This document shows positions 43,824 through 55,370 of a stretch of 64,000 bases of DNA, piece by piece (within the stretch, counting starts at the first letter, position 1; each line of letters starts with the position of its first letter). Made by a program: the position numbers and the translations under genes. A model generated the notes under the pieces. The model was not told the origin of the DNA, did not search any database, and saw nothing but the letters and a program-made list of their open reading frames with translations. Origin of the DNA: Forficula auricularia (taxonomy: Eukaryota > Arthropoda > Insecta > Dermaptera > Forficulidae); NCBI GenBank assembly GCA_024734495.1, contig JALMQS010000136.1:1202929-1266928 (forward strand). Direction: 5' to 3'.

Positions 43824-45525
43824 TAATAATAGTTTTATAATTTATTAAAGCTACATATTAAATTTAAATATAAATGAAATATATGAGCTTGTTTCTGATT
43901 ATAAAAAGAATCAAATCTTGGTTGAATATTTGATACTGTGTGGCGCATCTTGAGTATTTTTCAAATATGATTGTTATTTGAATTTTATAATTATTAATAC
44001 TGAGAATAACATCACTTGCATAAATATGTAGTACAAAATGGCAAAAGGCAATTTCAGAAATAGTTGAAAATTCTGCACTAATCCCAAGCCAAACTTCATT
44101 CAATGATGGTATATCTCGAATTCACTAGATTTTAATTTTTTTGAATTAATTTCACTGTGCTTTATAATTTTTTCATTGGCATGTCGTTTTATGTTTTGAG
44201 ACCCAATAAATAGGCCCCCATAGCTTAAAAAACAGTGATCTCTAGTGATTAAGAAATTTTAAGAATTTTTAATTCCTATAATGGATGATTTTATTGTAAC
44301 AGACTTTTTAATCTAACTTTTTAATTTAAGGACTAATTAATGAACTTTTTACTATTTTATTTATAAAAAATTTAAACTAAAGTTGTCAAATAACTTAAAA
44401 CTAATTAACTTAATAACTCAATATTTAAAACATGCTTTGAATTATATAAATGGTTCTACTCCTTAAAAACTAAAGATTTCGAGTTATAATGGATAATTTT
44501 TTATTTCATGGTGGAACGGTTGTATTCAAGCATGACGAACCTGATTGGAGAAAATCACGATAGAGTGACATCTCTTCGAGATATAGAGAATGAATCATTT
44601 ACATATAATAGCGAATTCATCCCTGCTGACATACTTTATATTGGCAGAAAGTCATCGGAGGAACAGAAATCCATTCTAAGAAAATCCACCAGAGGTTGTC
44701 ATCTACCTAGTTAGGAAGGAAATATTTTTAATTATATGACAGAAGGTTATCGAACCCGATCCGGATCAATTATTAAATAATCATTGAATATTAAAGAAAT
44801 ATTGTGTCTAAAATTTGTTACTATCTCGTCATGTGAGTTGAGTAGAAAGGACTTTTTCAATTCACAAAAATATATTTTCTAATTGTAGAATCAATTTCAC
44901 CATGAATAATTTAAACAAATATTTTATATGTCCCTCATGTATTTATTTATTTATCGATTTTAAGTTTTATTTTTAGAATTTATTAAGCTCTTGGTCTTAA
45001 CCTCGTACGAACTAATTAAAATATTTGTTTATTTTCCCCTCAGCAGAACTAGAAAATTTTCATTCAGCAATATGAATCAGTTGTTATGTGCGGTTATGTG
45101 AGCATAAGAGAATCATCTCAGTTCTAATTTTGAGGGGGTGTAGGTACACTTGAAGTGCTGCTAGGTCTCTTTCTCTTATGGCTTCGAATGCAGCCAAGGC
45201 CCGGGGATTGAAAGTGGTTAGACGTTAGAGAATTCCGTTATGGGTACTTTCCCTAGCAGAGAGAGAGAAAGCGAAACTTTTTCTCTGGAGGAAAATGCGC
45301 CTGAAATTACCCGGGCTGTTTTTAAGGAATCTGTCAATGCATAAGGGAATAAATACGAGACGCCAGCCCTTTTCTCTTCACCCTTAGCATTTATTTATGA
45401 ATTCCTTGACACTGACAGAAAACCCTTTATTTAGTATACGAAAAGAGACAAATGAATATTTAGGGGTATTTTCCCTAGAACAGCTTTCAACTTTTTGTTT
45501 CTTTTCTTTTGTTTTATTTTTTCTT
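43824..45525. other. AT-rich stretch with a GC-elevated block
   Basis: 45120-45390 is unique and GC-richer. A 68-codon frame at 44508-44714 has balanced composition, but I recognise no family and see no splice context. Confidence 0.35.
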
Positions 45526-45529
45526 TCTG

Positions 45530-45715
45530 GTGAAATCAAAAATAAAAGGGTAGGAGAAATATTCGATTTCTTAATAAAAATGTACTTTGCGCCTCATTTA
45601 TATTATTTAATTCGTAAACAGCACAATCGATTTAAAATACTATTGATTTTATATAAAATAAAATCATGGAAAAAGTACAATCATTTTTAAGACTCGATAC
45701 GCTGTCCAAAATTTA
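45530..45715 (+). repeat. Local duplicate, copy 1
   Basis: About 190 bp diverged but colinear with 46207-46400: TTCGATTTCTTAATAAAA, CATTTATATTATTTAATTC, AAAATAAAATC, then ACTCGATACGCTGTCCA. Repeat or duplicated host DNA, unknown. Confidence 0.75.
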
Positions 45716-45756
45716 TTTTGATGATTGAGAATTTTTTGTCAGCGAACAGTTTATGC

Positions 45757-45964
45757 CAGAGGTGGCCGAACGTGGCGCATTAGAGATTACAAATGGGGCA
45801 TTTCATCAGTTATTTTTGTACTCACATATGCAAAGCAGATCCTACCATTGGTCCCCTATTTGGTAACACCGACCTTTATATTATAAGGTAAAAAGGTGCT
45901 TAAGTTGTTTGGCGCATTTAAACTTGTATTTGGAAAAATTGGCGCAAAATAATGACCATCACTG
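45757..45964 (+). mobile_element. hAT-like MITE, 208 bp
   Basis: Ends CAGAGGTGGCCGAAC and ATGACCATCACTG are imperfect inverted repeats. A perfect 8-bp duplication GTTTATGC is at 45749-45756 and 45965-45972. Inserted between the two copies of the local duplication. Confidence 0.88.
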
Positions 45965-46206
45965 GTTTATGCTATAAAGCTGTAACGTGGCATAGCGGTG
46001 CAGCTTATTAACACCGCTGAATTTCAGCTTATTAATTAGAAAAAATTGTTAGTTTCCCATATGATAAAACATTTTTATTAATTTTGAAATTTTAAATTTA
46101 AGTTTATAAGATAGAAATTCTAAAATCTACTCAGTTCTATGTTTTGATAATTCGAACATTTAGTCAACAGAATGAAATTTGACGACCCCCCGTGTTTGGC
46201 ACACTT

Positions 46207-46400
46207 TCTTGTGAAATAAAATATAAAAAAAGGAGGAGGCAATTTTCGATTTCTTAATAAAAGTGTACTTTGCTCTTCATTTATATTATTTAATTCATAA
46301 ATAGTATGATCGATTTAGAATATCATTGAATTTTGCATAAAATAAAATCGAGGAAAAAGTGAAAACTTTTTTAAGACTTGATACGGTGTCCACACACGAA
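46207..46400 (+). repeat. Local duplicate, copy 2
   Basis: Direct copy of 45530-45715 (TTTTCGATTTCTTAATAAAA; AAGACTTGATACGGTGTCCA). A weak minus-strand F7-like GAAACGTTGAG remnant follows at 46425-46475. Confidence 0.75.
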
Positions 46401-46745
46401 AAAATCCTTGGAAATTGTTCTTATTATTTTTCTCAACGTTTCGAGTATTTCTTAACACGATAGGTTTCGAATGAATTCAATACTTCAATTCTTCTAATAT
46501 AATATCACTTATTCCTCAGATTCCATAGTTAACAATTTCACGGGATTTTCTTTATAAATTTAATTCTACAACTAACTGCAATTTGAACTTTTATAATGTA
46601 TGATGCATTTTTTATTTTGTATATATTAAATTCAATTTTCACATAAATTATAAAAATAAAAAATATAAAAATTATAAACAATAATATATAATATATTTTT
46701 CTAGGTGGGTTTTCACAAATAAAACAAATATATGTTTTGAGTTTT

Positions 46746-46793
46746 TATCTCGATATATATTTCGGGTTATGAGCCCATCATCAGAAGTTACAA
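46746..46793 (-). ncRNA. Hammerhead-like motif (F5, left arm)
   Basis: Minus strand: CTGATGATGGGCTCATAACC, CGAAATATATATCGAGAT. The core is complete. Helix II GGG/CCC, helix III AUA/UAU, cleavage base C. Confidence 0.72.
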
Positions 46794-46811
46794 AAGAAAA
46801 CTGTTTTCTTT

Positions 46812-46858
46812 GTAGCTCCTGATGATGGGCTCATAACCCGAAATATATATCGAGATAA
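46812..46858 (+). ncRNA. Hammerhead-like motif (F5, right arm)
   Basis: TAGCTC, CTGATGAT, GGGCTCATAACCC, GAAATATATATC, GAGATA. Helix I pairs CTC/GAG plus TA/TA around one G-A mismatch. Complete core. Confidence 0.75.
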
Positions 46859-46999
46859 AACTCAAAACATATATTTGTTTTATTTGTGAAACCCACCTAG
46901 AAAAATATATTTTTACTTATTATCAATTAAAATGTTTCACCTAGAACCGACACCAAACTCTTTAAAGATTATAAAAATTATAACTTACAAATAAAATTT

Positions 47000-48025
47000 T
47001 TTATTACTTATGATACTTAGAATGAACTATCTGAATTATTTAAATAAATTATTTTATTTAAATGCTCGCCGATACTAACAAATAGCATTTTCGACTTCAG
47101 ACATTATTGTAAAGAATATATGTCAAAATTGAGATTGTAAATTTCTCTTAAATTTACCTAAAAATTAAGCCGGAATATAGTAGGTTACAAGGAAAAATGT
47201 ATATAATTTTTATATTCATATATTCACGATATTCTCTCCAAGTCCTTAATTCGCAGTAGTTTTGTCTTTTAAAGAAAACTTCGTTAAGTTCCAAATCTTT
47301 CGGGGAGGTTTCTAAGAATATTTTCTCAAATAGGGTCCCTCCCCAAGGCTTCCGTTAAAACTTTATTCTGATTATGATACCCTTAAAAAGATTAAAGGCC
47401 GCTGAATTCGCAATATAAATCTAATTAGTGTAGATGAAAATTAATGTAGATTATTACTCAGAGGAATTCCATGGTGCAGATATTTAGAGATTCCTATTAA
47501 TTTAATGTCCTATTTGGGGTATAGCATACTAGTATATATAAATAGTATTTATGCATACATATATATAAGTCTGAAGTAGAAAATTAACCGAAAGGGCCAA
47601 TTTCCCTTGAATTATATACATCTAGGCAAGCGAAATGCTTCGGGTTGCTCTATCGGCATATTTCGGAGCCCCGGTTGTGAGATAACTGGCGATGTTAATA
47701 ACTTTGTGTTGTTGTTGTTGTTGTTGTTCAAGTGAGCCAGGAAGACAGAGAGGGAATTTGTTTTCTCATTTCTATCTTGCAATCGCTCTCAGGGCATTCC
47801 ATGTTTATGAGTTTTATTTTATATGGAAACCAGCCACTCGCTTATTATATCCTAGAATGTTTACATGAAATTCTCCAAATAGTTGGCATATTTTGAAAAA
47901 AATTGACGAAATTTTTTATAAATATTAGTCAACTTTTCCTCGTAAAGGAAATTTTAAAGAAAATGCGGTGAAGAAAAGGCCGCAACAATCACTAATGTAA
48001 AGTAATAAGAATCGGATTAAGTAAA
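47000..48025. other. AT-rich stretch with a GC-elevated block
   Basis: 47625-47830 is unique and GC-richer, with a (GTT)n run at 47704-47728. No gene seen. Confidence 0.35.
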
Positions 48026-48028
48026 CTC

Positions 48029-48289
48029 TTAGTTTACAAAGTTCATAGACTCATTAACCCACTTTGCCGCATATTGTTCACATATGTAATCGAGTGCTTT
48101 TATCATGCCAAGGCCATTGGACTGAAACAAGGCCATAGACAAGGCAAAAGTAGGGTTGAAGTCTTTTCGCAAAATAATTTGAAAAATATCAAAATATTTT
48201 AAATTTTTTATTTTTCTAAATTGATCCAGATTAGAATATGTCGACCAAATAATTAGGGATATGGGATGTGAGACATTTAGAGAGGTCAA
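48029..48289 (-). CDS. Hypothetical open frame, 86 codons
   Basis: Balanced amino acid composition in the second half (FALSMALFQSNGLGMIKAL, then YICEQYAAKWVNESMNFVN, stop). No family recognised. Its N-terminal part overlaps, antisense, the RTE tail at 48230-48384, so the start is not credible. It could be a decayed transposon gene or chance. Confidence 0.15.
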   Translation of the reverse strand: MTSLNVSHPISLIIWSTYSNLDQFRKIKNLKYFDIFQIILRKDFNPTFALSMALFQSNGLGMIKALDYICEQYAAKWVNESMNFVN

Positions 48290-48384
48290 AGAGCTGGTAT
48301 GGGACAGAGCCGAGTGGAGACGGGTGCTTGTGTCAAACCAGTCTTAGGACTGTGTAGTCAATGATGATGATGATGATGATGAAA
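48230..48384 (+). pseudogene. RTE-type LINE, C-terminal end with (GAT)n tail
   Basis: In-frame CETFREVKELVWDRAEWRRV then LVSNQS and stop, followed by 16 bases and a GAT repeat. The D-R-x-EWRR motif close to the stop is typical of RTE-class reverse transcriptases. 5'-truncated. A second, more decayed copy is at 4837-4990, and a third likely trace at 59320-59385. Confidence 0.72.
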
Positions 48385-48599
48385 TTGGGTGAACAATAAG
48401 AAAGAGTAGTTGATTTTAGGAAGAATTACAATCTAATAGCGGTTTCTGTTGGACTAGTGTGGCTTCCAGGGACGTGTCCAGGGAGGCTTATACGGCCCAC
48501 TCCTCCCTTCTTACCCTGAAATTATTCAATTCTCTTCATGTAAATGTAAAACTAAGAAAATATAATACAAAATCCCTTTTAAAATTTTGTTGAATATTA

Positions 48600-48840
48600 C
48601 TAGTATTATAATTTTTGACGTGACAACGTCTTATAATTCGATGAAGCCGGCTGCACGCTCGAAAAAACATGACTCATCTGAGGCGTTCCATTTAAGGCTT
48701 GAAGTGCAAGCGAGAGCGCGGAACGAGCAAGGAGCTAAGGAGGAACAGCTAGGCTAGAAAAGCAGGAGTGGGGGTGTCTCCAGTCAGGACAGGCATTTCC
48801 CCCCCAGCCGCCATCGTGTGAAGGGCACAAAACCTTCTCT
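48600..48840. repeat. GC-richer segment starting GACGTGACAACGTC
   Basis: The GACGTGACAACGTCTTATAA end matches 27967-27990 inverted, suggesting one end of a DNA element related to 26305-27045. No partner end located. Confidence 0.4.
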
Positions 48841-49411
48841 TCCCATCTGAACATATGTTAATAGGATCCATCTTTAAGACAGTTCTTTTTATTATTAACA
48901 GTGATAAAAAACAAGTTTGATTTTCTTTATATATTTTTTGTTTTTTATTAAAAGTGTGTGTAGGAAAGCCGAATCAATTATTAGAGAGGCGTTAAATGAC
49001 AGTGGAGGAAAATTTATAAAAAAAATACAATGAAATATATTTGACTAATTCTTTAATGATGGACTTTAATGAATCACACTCGAATATTTTCTCTTCATTA
49101 AATGACCATATTTTAAATAATCTCCCAATGGAAAACCATATAGTATTACTAATTAAAAGTATTTCACAATATTATTTTAAAATAAGATTACACTATATAA
49201 CAAAAAGAGTTATGTAGACAAAAGTAAATCGAAAAGAATATTTTTTAACAAGTTAACCCATTTTCAAGGATATTAAATATAATTAATCGTTTCAACTTTT
49301 TCTTACAATCGTACCTGATTTAAAAACTATATTTTTGGTATTTCTATAATATATATTTAAATTTTTTTATTTGTTTTATAACTTAATTAATTCTTAATCT
49401 TTGAATTGTGT

Positions 49412-49559
49412 AAAAAATCGGTTGTCTGTAAAGTCGGTTTACTGACGTTAGTTGAACGTGACAACGTCATAAGAAAATACTGATGGAATGGTATTTTCTT
49501 ATGACGTTGTCACGTTCAATATCGTCAGTAAACCGACTTTACAGACAACCGATTTTTTT
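49412..49559. mobile_element. 148-bp palindromic MITE
   Basis: Near-perfect palindrome: ends AAAAAATCGGTTGTCTGTAA and its inverse, with CGTGACAACGTCATAAGAAA in both arms. The ends match the large foldback at 26305-27045 (GGTTGCCTGTAAAGTCGGT). It is likely a minimal derivative. Confidence 0.85.
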
Positions 49560-50037
49560 GTTATATCTAGGTATTGAATGTTAAAAATAAATAAATAAAT
49601 GAGCATCCAATCCCGAAAATTTATACTTACATCATAGCTGTTATAGCTGTTAACATTATATTTTTTATGTTTCCAAGTTAATAGTCTTACTGAGCTCAGA
49701 AAAGAGTAAACTCAATCGCCCGCTCAGAAAAAACATAAGAATCAGTGTTCCTATTTTAGACATATTGACTGTATCTCAGTATTCTCAGTAGAATCAAATG
49801 AGAAGATGTAAAGAAAAATACTGAGAGTTCTGACTTTCTGATTTTGCTATCTACATCTCTGAAAGTGATGAGAATTATGAACAATAAATTATTAATTTCC
49901 TTCGTAATACCTTAGTAAAGGCAACTAGTCAGAGTAAAATTGGTTACATCTAGATTTGTAGTTGATCTTATTCTTTCTTAAAAAATATATTCTACTGTAT
50001 CGGAGTTTTTATGGATGATGTTTATTAAATATCAAAA

Positions 50038-50345
50038 GGGTTGTATTCACCCCATCGGGACTTGAACACGAGTACCAAAAAGCAATTCACAACAATGACT
50101 ACCCAATGAGGTAGGTCCATCTGACCTATTAAACACTCATTAGAATTTTTCCCAACTAGTTATTTTTATCACTAAAATAACAGAGAAATTTTTAAATGAG
50201 AAAAATTATTTAAATTTTTTGAGTAAAATTGTTATGCGTGTTTAATACTATGTCAGATGGTCCTACCTCTCAGGGTAGTCGTTCTGGATTGCTTTTTAGT
50301 ACTCAGATTTAAGTCAAAATTTCAATACAACCCTTCTCACATATT
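50038..50345. repeat. Inverted pair of tRNA-like repeats
   Basis: Arms 50038-50150 and 50240-50345 are diverged inverted copies. On the element strand each has GGTCCTACCTC..GGGTAGTC and, downstream, GTTCAAGTCCC (intact only in the left arm), resembling tRNA A and B boxes. A similar GGGTTCAAGTTCC occurs on the minus strand at 14391-14411. Probably a tRNA-derived SINE pair; not functional tRNA genes. Confidence 0.45.
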
Positions 50346-50689
50346 ATAAATATCATTCATAAAAAGTTAATCTCCTAATTTTTTAAGAATGTCGAATCTT
50401 CTCTCGGCAAATTGTACTTTTGTATGGCCTTGTTCTTGTCCGAGTCTCGGAGTTTTTTTCCTACAATTTTAATTTTTAGGGGCTATTACACTTAAAAACT
50501 TTGTTCATCACTACTTTTATCCACATATTAATTTTAATTAATATCAATATTTAAGTCTAAAACTAATTATCCATTTGTATAAAATATGATCTTTCTTTAA
50601 AACATATTCCAAAAAAAAAAAAAACTTACAAATTAGTACCTCTATCATCAATGAATAATTTGCAAAAAAGGGGTTGTTGTTCCAAGAAA

Positions 50690-51110
50690 GTCACTTCTGA
50701 ATAACATAGGCTTTGAATAAAGAGAACGTGAGGTTTGAGTTGAGGTGGGGGTGAAGATGGGGGGGTGTAGTTTCGGGGATGATTTCAGTTGGGGATATCA
50801 ATACTGTTATGAAAAATTCATCAGCGGCAAATGACGTTGCCTTCCTTTTGCGAATACATATATACATATATTTTTTCTCCACTCTTTTCAATATTCTATT
50901 AGATAATTTTTTTAACGGAGATGAGTACGATCTATAACCCGCAAGTAAGATAGAGAGAGAGAGAAAAAAAAAGAAAAGGAAAAAGTAAAATGAGCCCGAA
51001 GACGAAGGGAGTCTGAATATTCATGATCTTAACAAATAGGGTTTTGCCAGTGACTGGGTGGGGATGAAGCGATGAGATGCTGCTGGTTGATTGATAGAAA
51101 AAAAAATAGA
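50690..51110. other. Unique segment, slightly GC-richer
   Basis: Includes a GGTGGGGGTGAAGATGGGGG run and a purine-only run at 50950-50990. No gene called. Confidence 0.3.
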
Positions 51111-51500
51111 TGAAAGGATATCTTTATTCAAAAGGCCAAGTAAAATTGAAAAATATCTGGAAATCAAAAGGAATAGCTTTTTTAAACACAATATACACTT
51201 TTTTATATATATGTATACATAGATATATATTATATGAATATGAGAGGAATATTAATTTTCTGAATATTCTTTGAAGTTATTTTTTTTTTCTTAATAGAGT
51301 TGTCGGTTTACATCCATCTCTGTCTTTAAATGTGAATATTCTTTCTAACATTTCTATATTTTTTTTTATTGAAAAAATTAAGTTGACAACATAATCAGTT
51401 AAATAAATAATAATAATAAATCCAGTTATGAATGTACATTTATCTTCAAAAATTTAATTTTATTTTTGCTTTTTTTGTTTAAAAATATACTAAATTCATT

Positions 51501-51901
51501 AGGGCCTGTCCATAAATTAAGTCAGATGAATTTCAAGATTTTTAGACCCCCTCTAGCTCTATGTCACATTCTGTCACATTTTCATTGAGCCTCTTGTATT
51601 GTGACGTCACACTATAAGTTTTATACTCTATAATTTAATAATTTAAGATTTTTTTATATAAATTAAACTCAACTCAAGTGATTTAATATATTTCAAGTTT
51701 AACTTTATTTTTATTCATATCATTTAACACTTTATTTGCTATTACTATTATTATGCATTTACATAATTTTTTTTTAATTTTTTAATTTGACTTTTGTGAC
51801 ATCACAATTTTTAAGATATCCGGCCTCCGCTGTCACATTTTGTCACAAATCTGAGATACCACCTCCCCCCTTAGTGTGTGACTTAATTTATGGACGGCCC
51901 T
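51501..51901. mobile_element. MITE with 23-bp TIRs
   Basis: Ends AGGGCCTGTCCATAAATTAA and TTAATTTATGGACGGCCCT are inverted repeats with a one-base indel. Inner TGTGACGTCAC and TGTGACATCAC words and TCTGTCACATTTT / TGTCACATTTTGTCACA words are subterminal. Superfamily not assigned, because the target duplication is unclear. Confidence 0.72.
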
Positions 51902-52126
51902 TATAACTAATTAACGCCCAATTTCAACAACCAAACATAAGCTAAGATTACACTTAAATTAACCTTAAATCAACTTTTAAGGTATATAGAACTTAGTCTC
52001 TGAATGAGAACATGTAGCAGACATTTAATTTCCTTTATTTTTATTTAAAATAAAATAGAATTAAATTGTTGGAGATTTTTAAATCAGTGAATGTAAGAGC
52101 CTAAGATACGTATAGTTAGATTCTAT

Positions 52127-52366
52127 ATGGCCCTCAATCTTCCCTTAAGCCTCGATTACCCCTTCGCAGATAATGTAGATTCCAATATAACTAAGGCATT
52201 CGATAGATCATTTGTTTCTAAGATATCAAGAGATTGGAATTCTCTTCCTGTTTCCATTTACGCTCCAGATACAATCCTAAATCCGTCAATGCTAAATTCT
52301 ATGAATTTCTTAAATTCTATTACAACCCCTGGATTCTTCCCAACCCTATATTTCTTTTCTAATTAA
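52127..52366 (+). pseudogene. LINE C-terminal fragment
   Basis: Translation contains KISRDWNSLPVSIYAP, the same R-DWNSLP motif as 23348-23640 but a different family. Upstream AFDRSFVS is compatible with a LINE C-terminus. The remaining 79-codon frame diverges into low-similarity sequence. 5'-truncated. Confidence 0.55.
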
Positions 52367-52379
52367 ATTTGTTAATTGA

Positions 52380-53330
52380 TTTTTGGCTGGCAACATGATA
52401 AAGGCTTACTTGGTGAGATTGATGATTTTTCGGGTAAGACCACATACTATATAGTGAAATTAGAATGATAATTAAAATTAGAGTTCTTCCGACATTTTGG
52501 CTACTAATTCAGTAGCCGGCTCTTAGAGGTAAATGAAGCTATAGTCACTCAAGTTATCGAACTTCACTGCTCGAAAGTCTTCATGTTTATACAAAAATCC
52601 AATTTTTGTCTAAAAGATAATTATTGGAATTAATTAAGCTACATGAAGAATAAATTAAATATATATATTCATAAGAATTTTGCTGGCTTGGTGTTATATA
52701 TATATATATAATTGTTTTTGCCAAATATGATTAAAATAAATACACTTTATGTGAAAAAAATCTCGAAATTTTGATAAAATTCAAGAGGTTTGGGGTAAAT
52801 TTTATAAAGAATTTCATACAATCTATAATTTATTTTGAAATTAAAGTGGATTTTATATAAGAAAACTTAGATGTATCTTTTTTCCCAACATTGTTTGGCT
52901 GTATGTAAAAATTTCGAATCATTTATCAGCGAAATTTTACAATGAAGATGTTAAAAAATATCTGAGTGAAATGAATGCCTGATTATTATATATTCAAGTT
53001 GTTTTTTTCTCGAAATATTGCCAATAGCTCAGATAACGTTTTGGCACTAAAATTCAATTCTTGAGTAGATGAAAGCTTTTTCGACATCTATCTAAACAAA
53101 ATTATCTAAAAAATCTTAGATCAAGCAGAGGCCACTCTCTTTGGTTTTCTTTTAAAATTTAAAAAAGCTTATCAAATCTCTTATAGAACAAAATTCCTTC
53201 TCATAAATTATTTAAGAAATTAATTATGTCAAAACATTTCATTATTTATCCAGAGGTCTAAGGCTATCCCATCTTAGAAACGAGGTCTACTTGTCCCATA
53301 ATTGAAATAGATTTAATGATTTGATAAATT
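52380..53330. other. AT-rich stretch, nothing identified
   Basis: One GATCAAGCAGAGGCCACTCT fragment of the F2/F3 tail at 53120. No gene seen. Confidence 0.4.
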
Positions 53331-53345
53331 ATTTATTTATTTATA

Positions 53346-53400
53346 TTTATTTACTAAACAGTTTCGCTCCCCACTAATTGACCATCTTCAGTAGGTAATA
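53346..53400 (-). ncRNA. Hammerhead-like motif (F10)
   Basis: Minus strand: TACTGAAGATGGTC, loop, GGGAGCGAAACTGTT, TAGTAAATAAA. CTGAAGA and GAAAC are intact; helix II is weakened compared with 7486-7540. Helix I pairs TACT/AGTA. Confidence 0.6.
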
Positions 53401-53529
53401 AATACAGTTTTAGTTTTGGGAGATTGTCCATATAAACATCTCATTTTATTTGTTTTCATAAATTTACACTTATACATAGACTTGGACATTTTTTCAATTA
53501 TAATTATAAGTTGTTTTTTTTTAGTATTT

Positions 53530-54480
53530 GTAAATTTTTCAGTTACTTCTAATGAGCAATTAATTTTTCAAAAAATAAAATAACAACGAGCAATAAGAGT
53601 GTCGAACCAAGAGATTTAAAATTTGTCTTAAAGGGCCTTATTAATCAGCAAACTCGTAGTAAATTATTCCATATGTCGTTCATTTTTATTAAACTTATTG
53701 TAGTTCAAAACATTCAACATTGCACCCTTTTCATCACTAAAAAAATACGCCAATCGCATTTAACAATCATTTAAACAATGCAGTTTTTATTATTTATATA
53801 AAATATTTTAATACCACGATCGGATTGTCTTTAATCATTGGTTTTTTGGGGGAGTAAAATTCACTCTCCCTCACAGTGTTATCTAAATTACACTGAATAC
53901 TCTCGAATATTGCCATTTAATTTTCTAAATGCATTGTTTTTATCGCCTTTTATACTCCATATGGCTTTTATTGGCAATTTTTAACCACTGCGGCCCTTTT
54001 TTATTAGATATATAGATAGAGAGAGAAAGTACATAATATATTGCATGATAGATGAGCTGATTCCTGTCCACTTTGAACTCCCAATCTGTCACGCACTCTG
54101 ATCCCCTATCCCCTCCACACACACATACACACACAGTCTGCTTACATTCCTCCCCCATATGCAAATTCATTGATAGATTAATAATTGATAGGAGATTAAC
54201 CAAAATGGCATATTCACTTGAACCCCTTCAGAGCGGAGTTGACTTCCGATCTGTCTATCATACCTACATCATCCAAACGGACACTTGTTGGACGTGATAG
54301 AAATTGATAAGCCAAACGATTTACAAAAAAAGTACAAAGAATAACAAAAACAACAAAAAGTTATCTTTTTATTATAAATTATTTTAAAAATAACCTTATC
54401 AATTTAAATTTATCTATATAAATTGATGATTGAAGGAAGCTTAAGAATAAAAAAAAAATATCCCAATAAAAGAAGATTTA
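53530..54480. other. AT-rich stretch with a short GC-richer block
   Basis: 54060-54300 is unique with a CACACA run. Frames are open on both strands across it, and no protein is recognised. Confidence 0.35.
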
Positions 54481-54501
54481 TTCGAAACTTTTATTTTTAC
54501 A

Positions 54502-54548
54502 ATTTTGAACCGACGTTTCGGAGGATCTTCCTTCATTAGGGTTAATGA
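54502..54548 (-). ncRNA. Hammerhead-like motif (Fcc)
   Basis: Minus strand: TTAACCCTAATGAAGGAAGA, TCCTCCGAAACGTCGGTTC. Helix I AACC/GGTT, cleavage base C. The first box is CTAATGA (G5 to A). Confidence 0.6.
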
Positions 54549-54769
54549 AGAAAGCATGTAAGAATTTTCTTTCTTTCTCCTTTATAATTGCTCGAAGGTG
54601 CTGTATAGAAATTTTGATCTATTAATATATTTATTTATGTACATCATACTTTAAGTATGATTGAGATAAATTTAACTGAAAATATTTTGTTTTGCCGAGC
54701 GTAGCAGACTTGTTGATATAGTCTCTAACAAATAAATTATATCCATTAGTTATATATTATATGTATATA

Positions 54770-54830
54770 TTTAATTGAATCAAGCAGAGGATAACCTCAT
54801 TGATTTCTTTTTAAGAAATAAAATTCTGGT
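54770..54830 (+). repeat. F2/F3 PLE tail fragment
   Basis: ATCAAGCAGAGGATAACCTC, as at 13476 and 56675. Confidence 0.55.
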
Positions 54831-55299
54831 CAAATTTGGTAATATTTTATTCAACCTTTCGCCTAAGTTAAAATTAGAAATAGGTTTTAATATTCAGCGC
54901 CTGAAGATGCAACTCGCAATCCATATTGTTCCATTTGAATGCATATTTAACCACTACTAGGCGGCGTTGAATCTTTTTAATCTAACAGTGCCATAAAATT
55001 TAATGTCAGCACCCCGTATAGAACCTTAGTCCAGTCTTAATAAAAGTTTTATTTTTTTTTCTGAGAATAGCAAAATTATATTACTGACTCAGAAAAAATA
55101 GTTTGCAAATTAAAATTTATTAGTTTATTTTATTTTGAATTATATTGTATTAAATGTTCTTAGATTACTTATATAGAATTGTTTCTATGATTATTCTGTT
55201 AATCCCATTAATGCAGTGGTAAATAGTGCGGGAAAATTGGAAAAAGCTTCCAAGTTTATTGCAACTAAAATAATATCACATAATCCGAAAAGTAGTTTT

Positions 55300-55370
55300 T
55301 AAGGAATTTGGTGTTGGTACTTGGTGAAACATTTTTTTAAATTATTGGATAAGTAAAGTCATGGTTGCAC
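55300..55370 (-). repeat. F5 PLE 3'-end fragment
   Basis: GGTGTTGGTACTTGGTGAAA and TTATTGGATAAGTAAAG match the F5 3' end (compare 15550-15600). Confidence 0.5.

Larger units (their letters stand above)
46678..46969. mobile_element. F5 PLE inverted dimer
   Basis: Arms 46690-46793 (minus) and 46812-46910 (plus) are near-perfect inverted copies; the right side adds the F5 3' end CTAGAACCGACACCAAACTC. A 14-bp duplication TATAAAAATTATAA is at 46664-46677 and 46970-46983. The short spacer contains GAAAACTGTTTTC. Confidence 0.9.

Noticed and set aside
44508..44714. 68-codon plus-strand frame with balanced composition
   Set aside because: No family recognised, no flanking splice sites or second exon; kept only as a note.
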